From Pseudobythopirellula maris (lineage in GTDB: Bacteria; Planctomycetota; Planctomycetia; Pirellulales; Lacipirellulaceae): 64,000 bases of DNA. The stretch lies in contig NZ_SJPQ01000002.1 in NCBI RefSeq assembly GCF_007859945.1, positions 1,156,279 to 1,220,278 on the forward strand. Direction: 5' to 3'. The notes beneath the pieces were generated by a model. It saw only the letters and a list, made by a program, of their open reading frames with translations. It was not told the DNA's origin and ran no database searches. The position numbers and the translations under genes were made by a program. Of the stretch, positions 25,029-33,803 are shown in pieces (positions within the stretch are counted from its first letter, which is position 1; every line of letters begins with the position of its first letter).

Positions 25029-26647
25029 CGCCAACCGGCGAGCGGCAGCAGCCGGCGGCGGATATCGTCGGCCGAGAACAACACGAACGCGTGCTCGCGC
25101 GAGCGGAGCAGCGCGTCGGTCACCCGACGTTCGGCAAGCGATTGGAGCCCGCGGTCGATCTCTTCCGCACGCCCCTCGACAAAGGGGCGCAGGGCGGCGT
25201 TGGCCGCCTCGATGTCGCGGTGCCGCTCGGCGAGTTCGGCGCCCTCGGCGCCCTCAGCGATCCAGCGTCGCTTCTTCGCAAGCAGCGCCGCCGCCCGCTC
25301 GGGCAGCCCCTTGGCTGCCGGGCCCAGGGCCCGCTCGGGGTGGTAACGCAGCTCCCTCCGCTCCTGGGTGAGCCTGCGCGGCTCGTCGGCGTCTGTCGCC
25401 TCCAGGCCCAGCGGCAGACGCAGCGTGGCCGTGAGCACGGCGTGCGGCGGCGGGGGCGAGCCGAACAGCCGCTCGGCCATGTGGTCGGTCACCTCGTCGT
25501 ACTTCGCTCCGCCGATGCCGTGCAAGAACAGGTCCGACAGCACGAGCCGCCCGTAAAGCGTTGTCATCAGCGCCCGGCTGCGCAGCTTCACGCCCCGCTC
25601 TCGGAGCGAGCCGAGCCTCGCCAAGGCGAGCTCGACGCCCTCTCCTTCGGGCGCGTCGATCGCCGCCGACCAAGCCGCGGCGCCCGTCGCCCCGTTGTCG
25701 AGCAGCAGCTCGCCGTCTCGATGCGTGACGAACAGCGGCCGGCGCGTGGGGTCGTCGGTGCGCCACACCCAGAACGGCGTCTCGACACGGTCGCCATCGG
25801 CCTGAAGATCGGGCAGCGGCTGGGCGGCGCTCCGCACGCGGTGGGCCTGGCGGTACTCGTCCAGCGCGGCGTTGTACGCCTTGCGCGTCCGCTCGGCCCG
25901 GCCGATGAGCTCCAGCAGGAACAGGCGGAACGGCCGCGTGTCGCAGATCTGGCTGATCGGCAGCTCGAGCGACGGCGACCCCTCGCCGCGTTCGAACCGG
26001 TGCCGGGCGCGCGACAACGCCTCGCCCAAGGGCTGGCCCGCGTCGGCCGCCTCGGTGGCGTCGCGCCACACGTCGAGCGCGAGGGGGCGCTCGATCCAGG
26101 GGGCCACGCTGCTGGCGACGCGTTGGGCGAACGAGCCGAACCGCTCGCGGTCGACGATTGGGCGTTCCTCATGGGGGACCGACGCCGCGAGCGCGTCGTA
26201 GTCGATCGCCTCGCCGCGCGGCGCCTCGTAGGGGCCCGCCGGCACGCGGACCGACGGCTCGCGGCAGAGGTCGCTGTCGATCAAGAGATGCACCGCCGCG
26301 GCGCCGGTGTCGCGTCCGAGCCGTGCGAGCGCCCAGTTTTTAAACCAGACGCCGTTGTGGAACAGCTCGGGCTGATGCCCCGAGAGCACGATCGGCCCGC
26401 GGGGGTCGGCCCGCTTGGCGAGGTCGGCGTACTGCGAGGTGAACCGCTCGGCGGCTTCGATCAGATCGCCGCGAGCCTCGACCGCGACCCGCTGGAGCGG
26501 CTCGCCAAAGAACGCGACGTCCGAGCGCGGCGGCGCCGTGTGCTGGAGATCGATCGCCTCCAGAAGCCCCGACCAATCGGGCTCGACGAGCGCCGCGTTG
26601 TCGACCCGGGGCGCGCGGTAGCGGCGGTACGGCTGCGTCACGCTCAA
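25025..26647 (-). CDS. BshC-like conserved protein, function uncertain
   Basis: 540 residues, soluble. An N-terminal Rossmann-like core carries SGHQPELFHNGVWFKNWAL, which recalls the TGQQPGLFGGPLY motif of BshC, the cysteine-adding enzyme of bacillithiol synthesis; HLLIDSD follows as a second strand. A C-terminal LHGIGGAKYDEVTDHM segment and helical tail are also conserved-looking. The length matches BshC (about 540) and a BshC-related origin is likely, but cysteine ligation is not shown and no bshA/bshB gene is adjacent. The GT2 gene ends 48 bases upstream in the same direction. Confidence 0.6.
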   Translation of the reverse strand: MSVTQPYRRYRAPRVDNAALVEPDWSGLLEAIDLQHTAPPRSDVAFFGEPLQRVAVEARGDLIEAAERFTSQYADLAKRADPRGPIVLSGHQPELFHNGVWFKNWALARLGRDTGAAAVHLLIDSDLCREPSVRVPAGPYEAPRGEAIDYDALAASVPHEERPIVDRERFGSFAQRVASSVAPWIERPLALDVWRDATEAADAGQPLGEALSRARHRFERGEGSPSLELPISQICDTRPFRLFLLELIGRAERTRKAYNAALDEYRQAHRVRSAAQPLPDLQADGDRVETPFWVWRTDDPTRRPLFVTHRDGELLLDNGATGAAAWSAAIDAPEGEGVELALARLGSLRERGVKLRSRALMTTLYGRLVLSDLFLHGIGGAKYDEVTDHMAERLFGSPPPPHAVLTATLRLPLGLEATDADEPRRLTQERRELRYHPERALGPAAKGLPERAAALLAKKRRWIAEGAEGAELAERHRDIEAANAALRPFVEGRAEEIDRGLQSLAERRVTDALLRSREHAFVLFSADDIRRRLLPLAGWR

Positions 26648-26695
26648 AGGTATCGGCCCGCTGCTATTGCTGTCCGCTGATGTCCGTGGGCGATC

Positions 26696-27472
26696 TCAGC
26701 CCTGCTCAACCCACGCGCCGCACGGGTCGGGCGCCATCACTCCTACGGCCGCGGCCGTTTGGGTCCGGTCGACAGCCCGGTCGATCACCTCGCGGTAATG
26801 CGCGAGCCGCGTTTCGGCCTGGTCGAGCTCGCCGCCGAATGAGCGTTTCTCTTCCAGGTAGATCCGCGGAACGGCCGCCTCGACGACGCTCAGCCCGTGG
26901 TGCGCCGCCTCGGCCCACAGCTCGAGCGGCATCGCGTAGCCCTCTTCCTCCAGGCGTAGCTGCCGCAACGGCGGCACGCGGTAAGCCTTGAAACCGCAGA
27001 ACGCGTCGGTCAGCCCCAGGCCGAAGCGCTCGTTCAGCTCGGCGGTGATCGTCTGGTTGATCCGCCGCCGGTCGGCCGGCGGGGCGACACCGGTCGAGGT
27101 GCTTGTCTCCAGGTAGCGGCTCCCCGAGACGATGTCGACCTGCTCGTTCCAGCAGCGGTCGGCCAGCTCGCGGATCAGCGCGGGCTCGTGCTGGCCGTCG
27201 CAGTCGATCGTGACGATCACGTCGTAGCCATGCTTGCGGGCGTAGCAGAACGCCGTCTGCAGGGCGGCGCCGTAGCCGCGGTTCGGGTTGTGGGTGACCA
27301 CCCGCACGTCTTTACGCCGCTCGAGCAGCTTGCTCGTTCCGTCCGACGAGCCGTCGTCGACCACCAGCACGTCGTCGGCACAGCGGACGACGCAGTCGAG
27401 CACCCCATCAACGTGGCTCGCCTCGTTGTAAACGGGCAGCGCGGTGAGCAGGCGGTAGGGGGGCTGGGGCAT
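26696..27472 (-). CDS. GT2-family glycosyltransferase
   Basis: 258 residues from the ATG at 27472; an upstream in-frame ATG would add a 31-residue Arg-rich segment unlike the family. The GT-A motifs are clear: ALPVYNEASHV, VVDDGSSDGT (37-46), NRGYGAALQTAF and the metal-binding DCDGQHEP (D90, D92). This is the dolichyl/polyprenyl-phosphate glycosyltransferase-like (DPM1) branch. No transmembrane segment follows, so it acts at the cytoplasmic membrane face on a lipid phosphate or similar acceptor. It is immediately upstream of the BshC-like gene. Confidence 0.88.
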   Translation of the reverse strand: MPQPPYRLLTALPVYNEASHVDGVLDCVVRCADDVLVVDDGSSDGTSKLLERRKDVRVVTHNPNRGYGAALQTAFCYARKHGYDVIVTIDCDGQHEPALIRELADRCWNEQVDIVSGSRYLETSTSTGVAPPADRRRINQTITAELNERFGLGLTDAFCGFKAYRVPPLRQLRLEEEGYAMPLELWAEAAHHGLSVVEAAVPRIYLEEKRSFGGELDQAETRLAHYREVIDRAVDRTQTAAAVGVMAPDPCGAWVEQG

Positions 27473-27748
27473 GCGAGGGCTCCTTCGCACGGGGCGGGGC
27501 GGACCGAGCGCCCTCCCACGGAGGAGGAAATCGACCCGGCAGATGAAGATTTTAGGTAGCCGCAACGGGGAGAGTCAAGCAATCGGCGCGCCGCAATTCG
27601 TCGCAAGTGCTTGCGGGACTATGCTTTGCGAATCCCCCACTATTTGAATATCGGTTCAAATACGAGCCGACTGGCCTCTTGGATCGCGCGTTGGTGAGAA
27701 AAACGGCGTTCGCCACCTGCCGACGGAAGACGCCAAGCGTCACGGCTA

Positions 27749-27840
27749 GTGCGAATCGCACAGATGCGTAGCGTACGTGGCGGTGTGATTCGGCGTCGCA
27801 AAGGCGAAAACGACGCTACGGCTACCAGTAGTGCGTTCTA
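27749..27840 (+). repeat. R1 repeat, solo copy
   Basis: A 92-base unit starting with the palindrome GTGCGAATCGCAC and ending GTAGTGCGTTCTA. Two further copies at 53655-53745 (opposite orientation) and 54270-54360 share the same ends and much of the middle (GCGTCGCAAAGGCGA, ACGCTACGGCTACCAG). It occupies part of the 436-base gap between the GT2 and NIF3 genes; the rest of the gap (27473-27748) has lower GC and shows no gene. Confidence 0.8.
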
Positions 27841-27908
27841 TCTACCCCGCCCGAGCCAACTCTTTACGCTACGGGGGCGCGGCGATTCGGCCAGAGCGCT
27901 CGTGAGAA

Positions 27909-28736
27909 TCACCCCATCCGCCGGATCGGGTCGCTCTCCGCCCGGCTGGCCCACGCCTCGACACCGACCAGTTCGACCGACAGGCGATCGGCCATGCGCT
28001 CCATCGCGAACCGCTCGCTGGCGTAGTGGCCGGTCAGCAGCAGCGCCAGGCCGTGGGCGCGAGCCTCGAGGCAGGAGTGGAAGCTCGCCTCGCCGGTGAC
28101 CAGGGCGTCGCAGCCGGCCGCGACGGCCATCGACAGCAGCGAGCCGCCGCTGCCGCACGCCAGGCCGACCCGCTTGATCGGCTTGTCGGCCTGGCCGACG
28201 ACGCCGACCGATTCGATCCCCAGGAAACGCTTGGTCGCGTCAACCAGGGTGGCTAGGTCGGTCTCGCCCCCCTTGGGCGCGCCGCAGCGCCCCACGCCGG
28301 GGCCGCTCAGCGAGCCGTCTGACGCGTCGTCCACGTCGGCGCCGATGGCCGGCTCGAACGGCGTGATCTTCTCCAGGCCGATGCCCTCGGCCAGTTGCTG
28401 GTTGATCCCACCCACGGCCGAGTCGAACGCCGTGTGGGCGCTGAGGACCGCCACGCCCGCCCCGGCCAGGCGCCACAGCATGGCGCCCTCCACCGTGTCG
28501 GTGGTGAGCCGCTGGACCGGGCGGAACATCATCGGGTGGTGGGCGACGACGAGGTCGGCGTCGCCGGCGATGGCCTCGTCGGCCGTTTCGGGCGTCACGG
28601 TCAGGCAGGTCATCACCCGCCCCGCCCCGGCGGCCGGGTCGCCCACGAGCAGCCCCACGTTGTCCCACTCCTCGGCCAGGGCCGCGGGGGCCAGGAGTTC
28701 GAGCCAATCGACAATGTCGCGTACGGTGGTGGTCAT
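27909..28736 (-). CDS. NIF3-like dinuclear metal protein
   Basis: 275 residues. It opens VRDIVDWLELLAPAALAEEWDNVGLLVGD, then VVAHHPMMF (paired histidines), LSAHTAFDSAVGGINQQLAE and a C-terminal TGEASFHSCLEA and LLTGHYASERF, the metal-ligand motifs of the NIF3/YbgI family, which forms toroidal hexamers with two metals per subunit. Some members are annotated GTP cyclohydrolase type 2-like, but the cellular role is unsettled. Its start faces the MFS gene. Confidence 0.9.
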   Translation of the reverse strand: MTTTVRDIVDWLELLAPAALAEEWDNVGLLVGDPAAGAGRVMTCLTVTPETADEAIAGDADLVVAHHPMMFRPVQRLTTDTVEGAMLWRLAGAGVAVLSAHTAFDSAVGGINQQLAEGIGLEKITPFEPAIGADVDDASDGSLSGPGVGRCGAPKGGETDLATLVDATKRFLGIESVGVVGQADKPIKRVGLACGSGGSLLSMAVAAGCDALVTGEASFHSCLEARAHGLALLLTGHYASERFAMERMADRLSVELVGVEAWASRAESDPIRRMG

Positions 28737-28911
28737 GCGTCGATGATAACGCGACGCGCTCGATCGGTCGCTACCTAGAGTGTTTAGGCCTGGTTGCGCG
28801 AGGGATGGAATTCGGTTCGCGGGCGCCCGGGGAGCGCCCCGCCAGCCGCGCTCGGGTAGAATGGCCCTCCCGCCCCGGCACGCTGCCGACCACGAAGCTA
28901 ACCCGACCCCG

Positions 28912-30252
28912 ATGTCCCGCCTCGCCCCCGACCCGCCCGCCGAAGCCGCCCCCGGCCTCTCGCCCCCTCACGCGCCGGCGCCCGCCGAGCGTGCGCCGGC
29001 TGCTGCGCCCGACCAACGCGCCGCCCCCGGCTACTACTACGGCTGGGTGATGCTGCCGCTGGCCACGCTGCTGCAGATCGGCACAATCCCAGGCCAGACG
29101 TTTGGCGTGGCGGTTTTTAACCCGTCGATCCGCGAGTCGCTGGGCCTCTCGCACAGCGGGCTCTCGACCTGCTACCTCGTGGCCTGCCTGCTGGCCGCCA
29201 CGCCGCTCACGACGATCGGCGCCTTGATGGACCGCTACGGCCTGCGCCGCGTCACGCTCGGCGTGGTGGCGTTGGTCGGCCTGGGGTGCGTGGCGACCTC
29301 GCAGGCCGTCGGCGTGGTGAGCCTCACAGCCGGGTTCTTCCTGCTGCGGGCGTTCGGCCAAGGCGCACTGTCGCTCGCGGCGAGCAACACGCTGGCGATG
29401 TGGTTCGAGCGCCGCCTGGGGTTTGTCTCGGGCTGCTTGGGCGCCGGCATGGCGGGCGGCATCGCCGTGATGCCCGCGCTCTACCTCTACTCGATCAACC
29501 AGATCGGCTGGCGCGCGACCTACGCGGCGATCGGCGTGGCGACCTGGCTCGTCATCCTGCCGCTGTTCGTGTGGCTCTACCGCAACCAGCCGAGCGACGT
29601 CGGCCAGCGGATCGACGGCGGGCCCTCGGAGGACGACTCGACAGCGCACGCCAAGCCGCCGGCCGGGCCGTCGTTCACCTTGCGCGAAGCGATGCGCACT
29701 CGCGCCTACTGGATCGCGCTGGCCGTCACGGCGATGTACGGCATGGTCGCCACGGGGTTGTTCTTCAACCTCGTGCCGCTGTTCGAGTGGCGTGGCCTGT
29801 CGGCCGAGGCGGCGGCCGGGTCGATGGCCGTGTTCGCCGGGGCGATGGCTTACATGCAGTTGCAAGGGGGCTGGCTCGCCGACCGGGCGCCGCTCCATTA
29901 CCTGGTGAGCGGCTGCATGGCGTTCCAGCTCTTGGGCGTGCTGGCCCTGATCACGACCGGCGGCTGGCTCGGCTCGCTGGCGTTCGCCCTCGCGCTCGGG
30001 GTGGGGCAGGGCATGCTGGCGGCGTTCGGCAACACGCTGTGGGCCCGCTACTTCGGCCGCGCGGCGCTCGGCAAGATCCGCAGCTCGGTCTGGACGACGA
30101 ACATCGCCGCCTGCCCGCTGGGGCCGGTGATCCTCAGCGCCTCGTACGACGGCACGGGCAGCTTCTCGCTGGGGCTGGGGGTGTTCGCCGCGTTGCTCGC
30201 TTGCGCAGCGGGCGCGGGGCTGCTCGCCACGCGCCCCGCGCCGCCACTCTAA
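28912..30252 (+). CDS. MFS transporter
   Basis: 446 residues, twelve hydrophobic segments after a Pro/Ala-rich cytoplasmic leader of about 40 residues. The loop 2-3 motif GALMDRYGLRRV matches the MFS signature, and the domain order with a central hydrophilic loop (about 235-265) fits the oxalate/formate antiporter-like or monocarboxylate group. The substrate is unknown. The ATG at 28912 was chosen since the upstream frame to 28780 is unlike coding sequence. It converges on the ArsR gene, with overlapping stop codons. Confidence 0.85.
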   Translation: MSRLAPDPPAEAAPGLSPPHAPAPAERAPAAAPDQRAAPGYYYGWVMLPLATLLQIGTIPGQTFGVAVFNPSIRESLGLSHSGLSTCYLVACLLAATPLTTIGALMDRYGLRRVTLGVVALVGLGCVATSQAVGVVSLTAGFFLLRAFGQGALSLAASNTLAMWFERRLGFVSGCLGAGMAGGIAVMPALYLYSINQIGWRATYAAIGVATWLVILPLFVWLYRNQPSDVGQRIDGGPSEDDSTAHAKPPAGPSFTLREAMRTRAYWIALAVTAMYGMVATGLFFNLVPLFEWRGLSAEAAAGSMAVFAGAMAYMQLQGGWLADRAPLHYLVSGCMAFQLLGVLALITTGGWLGSLAFALALGVGQGMLAAFGNTLWARYFGRAALGKIRSSVWTTNIAACPLGPVILSASYDGTGSFSLGLGVFAALLACAAGAGLLATRPAPPL

Positions 30253-30620
30253 GCCTTCTTGCGGCCCTTCTTCGGCGCCTTGCGCGAGGCGGCCTTCGCT
30301 TCCGCCGCGTCGCGCACCCGCAGGGCGCTGTTCGCCCAGTACGCCTCGTACTTGCCGATCCACCGCTCGATCGCGTCGCGCAGCGGCGCCGCGTTGAGCG
30401 AGTTGATCCGCGTGCGGCCCTCGGCGCGGGTCGACACCAGGTTCGCCTCGCGGAGCACGTCGAGGTGCTTCATCACGCCGAACCGTGACAGGCCTGGGAA
30501 ACGCTCGACCACTTCGGTCGTTTGACGCGGCCCGTCGCGCAGCAGGTCGAGGATCTCGCGGCGCGTGGGATCGGAGAGCGCCTTCCAGACCGTGTCGTGT
30601 TTTTCGTCTCGGGTCGGCAT
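30249..30620 (-). CDS. ArsR-family transcriptional regulator
   Basis: 123 residues. A winged helix with VWKALSDPTRREILDLLRDG, TTEVVERFPGLSRFGVMKHL and the wing is typical of ArsR-type repressors of the group found with SRPBCC (AHSA1-like) proteins. No metal-binding cysteine motif is present, so it probably senses a small molecule or acts constitutively. A Lys-rich tail ends the protein. The SRPBCC gene ends four bases upstream of its ATG, so they form an operon; the likely operator is the GTTAC cluster at 31189-31220. Confidence 0.88.
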   Translation of the reverse strand: MPTRDEKHDTVWKALSDPTRREILDLLRDGPRQTTEVVERFPGLSRFGVMKHLDVLREANLVSTRAEGRTRINSLNAAPLRDAIERWIGKYEAYWANSALRVRDAAEAKAASRKAPKKGRKKA

Positions 30621-30624
30621 CGGG

Positions 30625-31071
30625 CTAGCTCCCGCCCTCGGCGGCTTTCTTGACACTGTCCAGGATGTGGCGCCAGCCGGGAACCGCTCCCTCGCGGTGC
30701 TCCGGGTCGATCATCCCGAAGGCGCGGTGGCTGAGCAACAACTCCGTGCCGCCGGCGACCTGGGTCAGCTGCCACTGCACGTGGCCCGAGACCGGGTACG
30801 ACATGAACAGCGGCCCTTGGACTTCGATCAGCGTAGGCGGCTTGATCACCTGGACAAAGCCCCACAGGTGCCCCTGGCCCGCGCCCAAGTCGCGGAACCA
30901 ACGCCCGCCCGGCCACTCCTCCAGCACCAGCGGCATCGGGCGGTTGTCGGGCGTGGTGTTCTCCGTGGTGATTTGCGCGACGAGCGCTTTGTAGACCTCG
31001 CCGATCGGGGCGGCGATCTCGATTTCCTGCGTGACGTCGAACGTCAACTCTTCGTGGGCGGCGGTTGGCAT
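30625..31071 (-). CDS. SRPBCC/AHSA1-like domain protein
   Basis: 148 residues forming one SRPBCC hydrophobic-cavity domain. The start region VTQEIEIAAPIGEVYKAL, central MPLVLEEWPGGRWFRDLG and the C-terminal GWRHILDSVKKA helix match activator-of-Hsp90-ATPase-like proteins that bacteria encode next to ArsR regulators. Ligand unknown. First gene of a two-gene leftward operon, divergent from the DinB gene. Confidence 0.85.
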   Translation of the reverse strand: MPTAAHEELTFDVTQEIEIAAPIGEVYKALVAQITTENTTPDNRPMPLVLEEWPGGRWFRDLGAGQGHLWGFVQVIKPPTLIEVQGPLFMSYPVSGHVQWQLTQVAGGTELLLSHRAFGMIDPEHREGAVPGWRHILDSVKKAAEGGS

Positions 31072-31188
31072 CGGGGGAGGTTCCTGTGGGGGAAACTGTG
31101 GCGGAGTTTTTCAATCGATCTGCTGTCGGATGGGAGCGCCTCCGATTTTCTCGGCGAGGCGATTGACCGGGCCGCCCCGCGTCATTAA

Positions 31189-31220
31189 GTTACCCATACG
31201 TTACGTTACCATAGAGTAAC
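31189..31220. promoter_or_regulatory. GTTAC/GTAAC operator candidate
   Basis: GTTAC occurs at 31189, 31200 and 31205 and its complement GTAAC at 31216, giving an 11-base-spaced direct pair and the dyad GTTAC-N6-GTAAC (31205-31220). It sits between the SRPBCC/ArsR operon and the DinB gene, 29 bases before the latter's ATG, so the ArsR-type protein could repress both directions here. Confidence 0.6.
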
Positions 31221-31248
31221 AAGTCAACACCTCAATACGGAGAGACCC

Positions 31249-31773
31249 ATGACCGCGACTGCCGACACGACCGCCGCCTCGATCTCCGCCTTCGCCAGCC
31301 AATCGCTCAGCGGGGCGCGCCAATGGACGCTCCAGCTGCTCGACGACCTCCGCGACGCGCCGCTCGCCACGCCGTGTGAGGGCGGGGGCAACCACGCCGT
31401 GTGGGTGGCCGGCCACCTCGCCTACTCCCAAAGCGTGTTGCTCGACTGCTTCATCCTCGGCAAACCGAACCGCCTGGAGAAGTGGAAAACGATGTTCGAC
31501 GCCGGGACGCAGCCGACCGGCGAGGAGGGATTCTACCCACCGCTCGACGACCTGATCGGCGCTTACAACGTGCTGGTCGACGAGACGCTCGACCACATCG
31601 ACAAGCTCGAAGCGGCCGACTTCGACCGGCCGAGCCACGCCCCCGAGGAGGCGAGCGGCATGTTCGGCACGGTCGGCATGTGCCTTTCGGCGGCCGCGGC
31701 GCACGCCTACTTCCACACGGGCCAACTGGCCGACGCGCGGCGTGCGCTGGGCCGGGCGCCGCTGATGATGTGA
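31249..31773 (+). CDS. DinB-family protein
   Basis: 174 residues. A four-helix-bundle pattern with the metal-ligand histidines expected of DinB/YfiT-like proteins: NHAVWVAGHLAYSQ near the first third and AHAYFHTGQLADARR near the C-terminus. Family members are metal-dependent thiol transferases or of unknown function. It is divergently transcribed from the SRPBCC/ArsR operon and shares its operator candidate. Confidence 0.82.
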   Translation: MTATADTTAASISAFASQSLSGARQWTLQLLDDLRDAPLATPCEGGGNHAVWVAGHLAYSQSVLLDCFILGKPNRLEKWKTMFDAGTQPTGEEGFYPPLDDLIGAYNVLVDETLDHIDKLEAADFDRPSHAPEEASGMFGTVGMCLSAAAAHAYFHTGQLADARRALGRAPLMM

Positions 31774-31881
31774 CGCCGGAGCGGCCGCCCGTTCGCCCGG
31801 GTCCGCATTGTCCGCAGGGGGGAGGGGCGTCTAGAATCGACGCTCCGCAGCGAAACGACGCCCCGACCCCTTACGGCCCTT

Positions 31882-32361
31882 ATGGATTTCAGCGAACGAC
31901 TCAAGAAAGCCGCCTCGCGCGGCGCCGCCGCCCGCGCCGAGCAGGCCTTCGCCGACGCCGCCGAGGCGATGGGCGAGGAGGAGCTGAGGCGGCTCCACTC
32001 CTCGCGCCGGCTCGAGCTGACCGAGCACATCGAGAAGTGCCTCAAGCAGCTGGCCGACAACTTCCCCGGCTTCCGCTTCGAGACGATCGTCGAGGAGGGC
32101 GGCTGGGGGGCCGCGGTGGTGCGCGACGACTTGGCGATGGCCGGCGGCAAACGCAACAACCTGTTCAGCCGCCTGCAGCTGACCGTCTCGCCCTACAACG
32201 AGTACCACGTCGTCGACGCCACGGCCAAGGGCGCGGTGCGCAACAAAGAGTCCTTCAGCCGCACCCATTACCAAAAGATCAAAGAGTACGACGGCGCCGC
32301 GTTCCGCGAGCTGCTCGAGAAGTGGGTGCTGGACTACGCGGAGATGTACGCCGCGGGGTGA
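31882..32361 (+). CDS. Conserved hypothetical soluble protein
   Basis: 159 residues, no signal peptide or membrane segment. The N-terminal half is helical and charged; the second half has alternating strands (FRFETIVEEGGWGAAVVRDD, RLQLTVSPYNEYHVVDATAK) and a C-terminal helix. Good codon use and a plausible ATG support a real gene. I do not recognise the family. It is followed at once by the palindromic element at 32362. Confidence 0.7.
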   Translation: MDFSERLKKAASRGAAARAEQAFADAAEAMGEEELRRLHSSRRLELTEHIEKCLKQLADNFPGFRFETIVEEGGWGAAVVRDDLAMAGGKRNNLFSRLQLTVSPYNEYHVVDATAKGAVRNKESFSRTHYQKIKEYDGAAFRELLEKWVLDYAEMYAAG

Positions 32362-32442
32362 GGCGAGCCGCAAGCGTTAGCGCCCGGAGCGGCCCGGAGT
32401 ACGCAACGGCGCGCCAGCCGCTCCAGACGCTGACGGCTCGCC
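32362..32442. repeat. GGCGAGCCG palindromic repeat, copy 1
   Basis: Imperfect inverted repeat with ends GGCGAGCCG and CGGCTCGCC and inner GCAAGCGTTAGCG against CGCTGACG. A second complete copy is at 57498-57584 and a single right arm near 56583-56608. It lies between convergent genes and may act as a transcript-end hairpin. Confidence 0.75.
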
Positions 32443-32460
32443 AAAGCAGCGCTCGCCGTG

Positions 32461-33042
32461 TCAGCTCGCCGGGGCGAGCAGCGTCTCGGGGGCCTCGATC
32501 GACTCCCACATGCCGCACTTCTCGCTCAGCTTCCAGAAGCCCGACAGGCCGTCGTGCTTGAGCACGTGGCGGAAGACGCTCGCCATCGGCTCGGCGACGA
32601 CCACGGCCACGGTCCCCTCCTTGTGCTTCTTCATCAGCTTGCGGAGCCCCTCGGCCACACGCGCCTTGGCGTCGAGCACCGTCTCGCCCTGCGGCGGGCA
32701 GACCGTTTCGGGCTGCTCCTGCCACTGGCGGTAGACCTTCGGCTGCTTGGTCTTCACGTCGCTCACGAGCATCCCTTGCCACAAGCCGTGGTCGAGGTTG
32801 CGCAGGCTCGGCATCGCCTTGGGCCGGAGGCCCATCTCGGCCGACAGCAGCTGGGCGGTCTGCTCCGCGCTCTCGCAGGGGCCGTGGTACACGGCCACGG
32901 GGCTGAGCGCGCGCACCCCCTCCAGGCAGGCCTGCACCTGGCGCAGACCGTCCTCGCTCAGCGGGATGTCGAGCGTCCCCTGGATGCGGCCCTGCATGTC
33001 GTAATCGGTCGCGCCGGGGCGGACCAGCAAGATCGTGAGCAT
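32461..33042 (-). CDS. Histidine-phosphatase-fold protein lacking catalytic histidines
   Basis: 193 residues from the ATG at 33042. The fold is evident from LVRPGATDYDMQGRIQGTLD followed by PLSEDGLRQV, EQTAQLLSAEM, LDHGLWQGM and the C-terminal VAVVVAEPMASVFRHVL. The RHG motif of histidine phosphatases reads RPG (proline at residue 9), and the second catalytic histidine of the VxHG motif is replaced by AEP. It therefore cannot use the normal phosphohistidine mechanism and is likely a pseudoenzyme with a binding or regulatory job. It follows rpe with a gap of about 50 bases and is probably cotranscribed. Confidence 0.8.
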   Translation of the reverse strand: MLTILLVRPGATDYDMQGRIQGTLDIPLSEDGLRQVQACLEGVRALSPVAVYHGPCESAEQTAQLLSAEMGLRPKAMPSLRNLDHGLWQGMLVSDVKTKQPKVYRQWQEQPETVCPPQGETVLDAKARVAEGLRKLMKKHKEGTVAVVVAEPMASVFRHVLKHDGLSGFWKLSEKCGMWESIEAPETLLAPAS

Positions 33043-33092
33043 AAACGTCGGGGGGAAACGGAAAGGTGTGCGGAAGCGGCCCGTGCTAGGCC

Positions 33093-33803
33093 TCAACGCG
33101 CGGTGTGGGAATGCGAACCGCTTCGTGCGAGCGCGTTCAGTTGTTCAAGCCTCGCCGAGCGGTCCTCGGCGCCAAAGACGGCGGTGCCGGCCACCAGCAG
33201 CTCGGCGCCCGCCTCGGCGGCGGCGGCGATCGTGTCGGCGTTCACGCCGCCGTCGACCTCGCGCAGCGCGTCGCAGTCGGGGTGGTCGCGGAGCCAGGCG
33301 AGCTTATCCAAGGCGACCGGGTCGAACTTCTGGCCGCCGAATCCCGGCATCACGCTCATCACGAGGATCAGGTCGCAGTGGCCGAGCCACGGCTCGAGCT
33401 TCTCGACCGGCATCGGCGGGTTGAGCGACAAGCCCGCCAAAGCGCCGAGCGAGCGGATCTCGTCGAGCAGCGGCCGCGGGTCTTCGAGCACCTCGGCGTG
33501 GACCGTGATGATGTCGGCCCCCGCCTCTCGAAACGGCTTTACGTAGTCGGCGGGGTTGTCGAGCATCAGGTGCACGTCGAGCGGCAGGTCGGTCACCCGC
33601 CGCAGCGCCTCGACCACCGGCACGCCGATCGACAGGTTCGGCACGAAGTGGCCGTCCATGATGTCGACGTGCAGCGCGGGGGCTCCGGCCGCTTCGACCG
33701 TGGCGACCTCGTCGGCCATGCGGGCGAAATCGCACGCCAGCACCGACGGCAGCACCACGGGGGCGGCCGAGCGCAGACTCGGGGACAGTGCGACGGGTTG
33801 CAT
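33093..33803 (-). CDS. rpe: Ribulose-phosphate 3-epimerase
   Basis: 236 residues. All motifs of the TIM-barrel enzyme are present: LPSVLACDFARM, LHVDIMDGHFVPNLSIG, DVHLMLDNPADYV, VMSVMPGFGGQKF and VDGGVN, providing the metal-binding histidines and the two catalytic aspartates. It interconverts ribulose 5-phosphate and xylulose 5-phosphate in the pentose phosphate pathway. The ATG at 33803 was chosen; the longer frame upstream is Pro/Arg-rich and unlike the family. The pseudo-phosphatase gene follows 50 bases downstream. Confidence 0.95.
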   Translation of the reverse strand: MQPVALSPSLRSAAPVVLPSVLACDFARMADEVATVEAAGAPALHVDIMDGHFVPNLSIGVPVVEALRRVTDLPLDVHLMLDNPADYVKPFREAGADIITVHAEVLEDPRPLLDEIRSLGALAGLSLNPPMPVEKLEPWLGHCDLILVMSVMPGFGGQKFDPVALDKLAWLRDHPDCDALREVDGGVNADTIAAAAEAGAELLVAGTAVFGAEDRSARLEQLNALARSGSHSHTAR

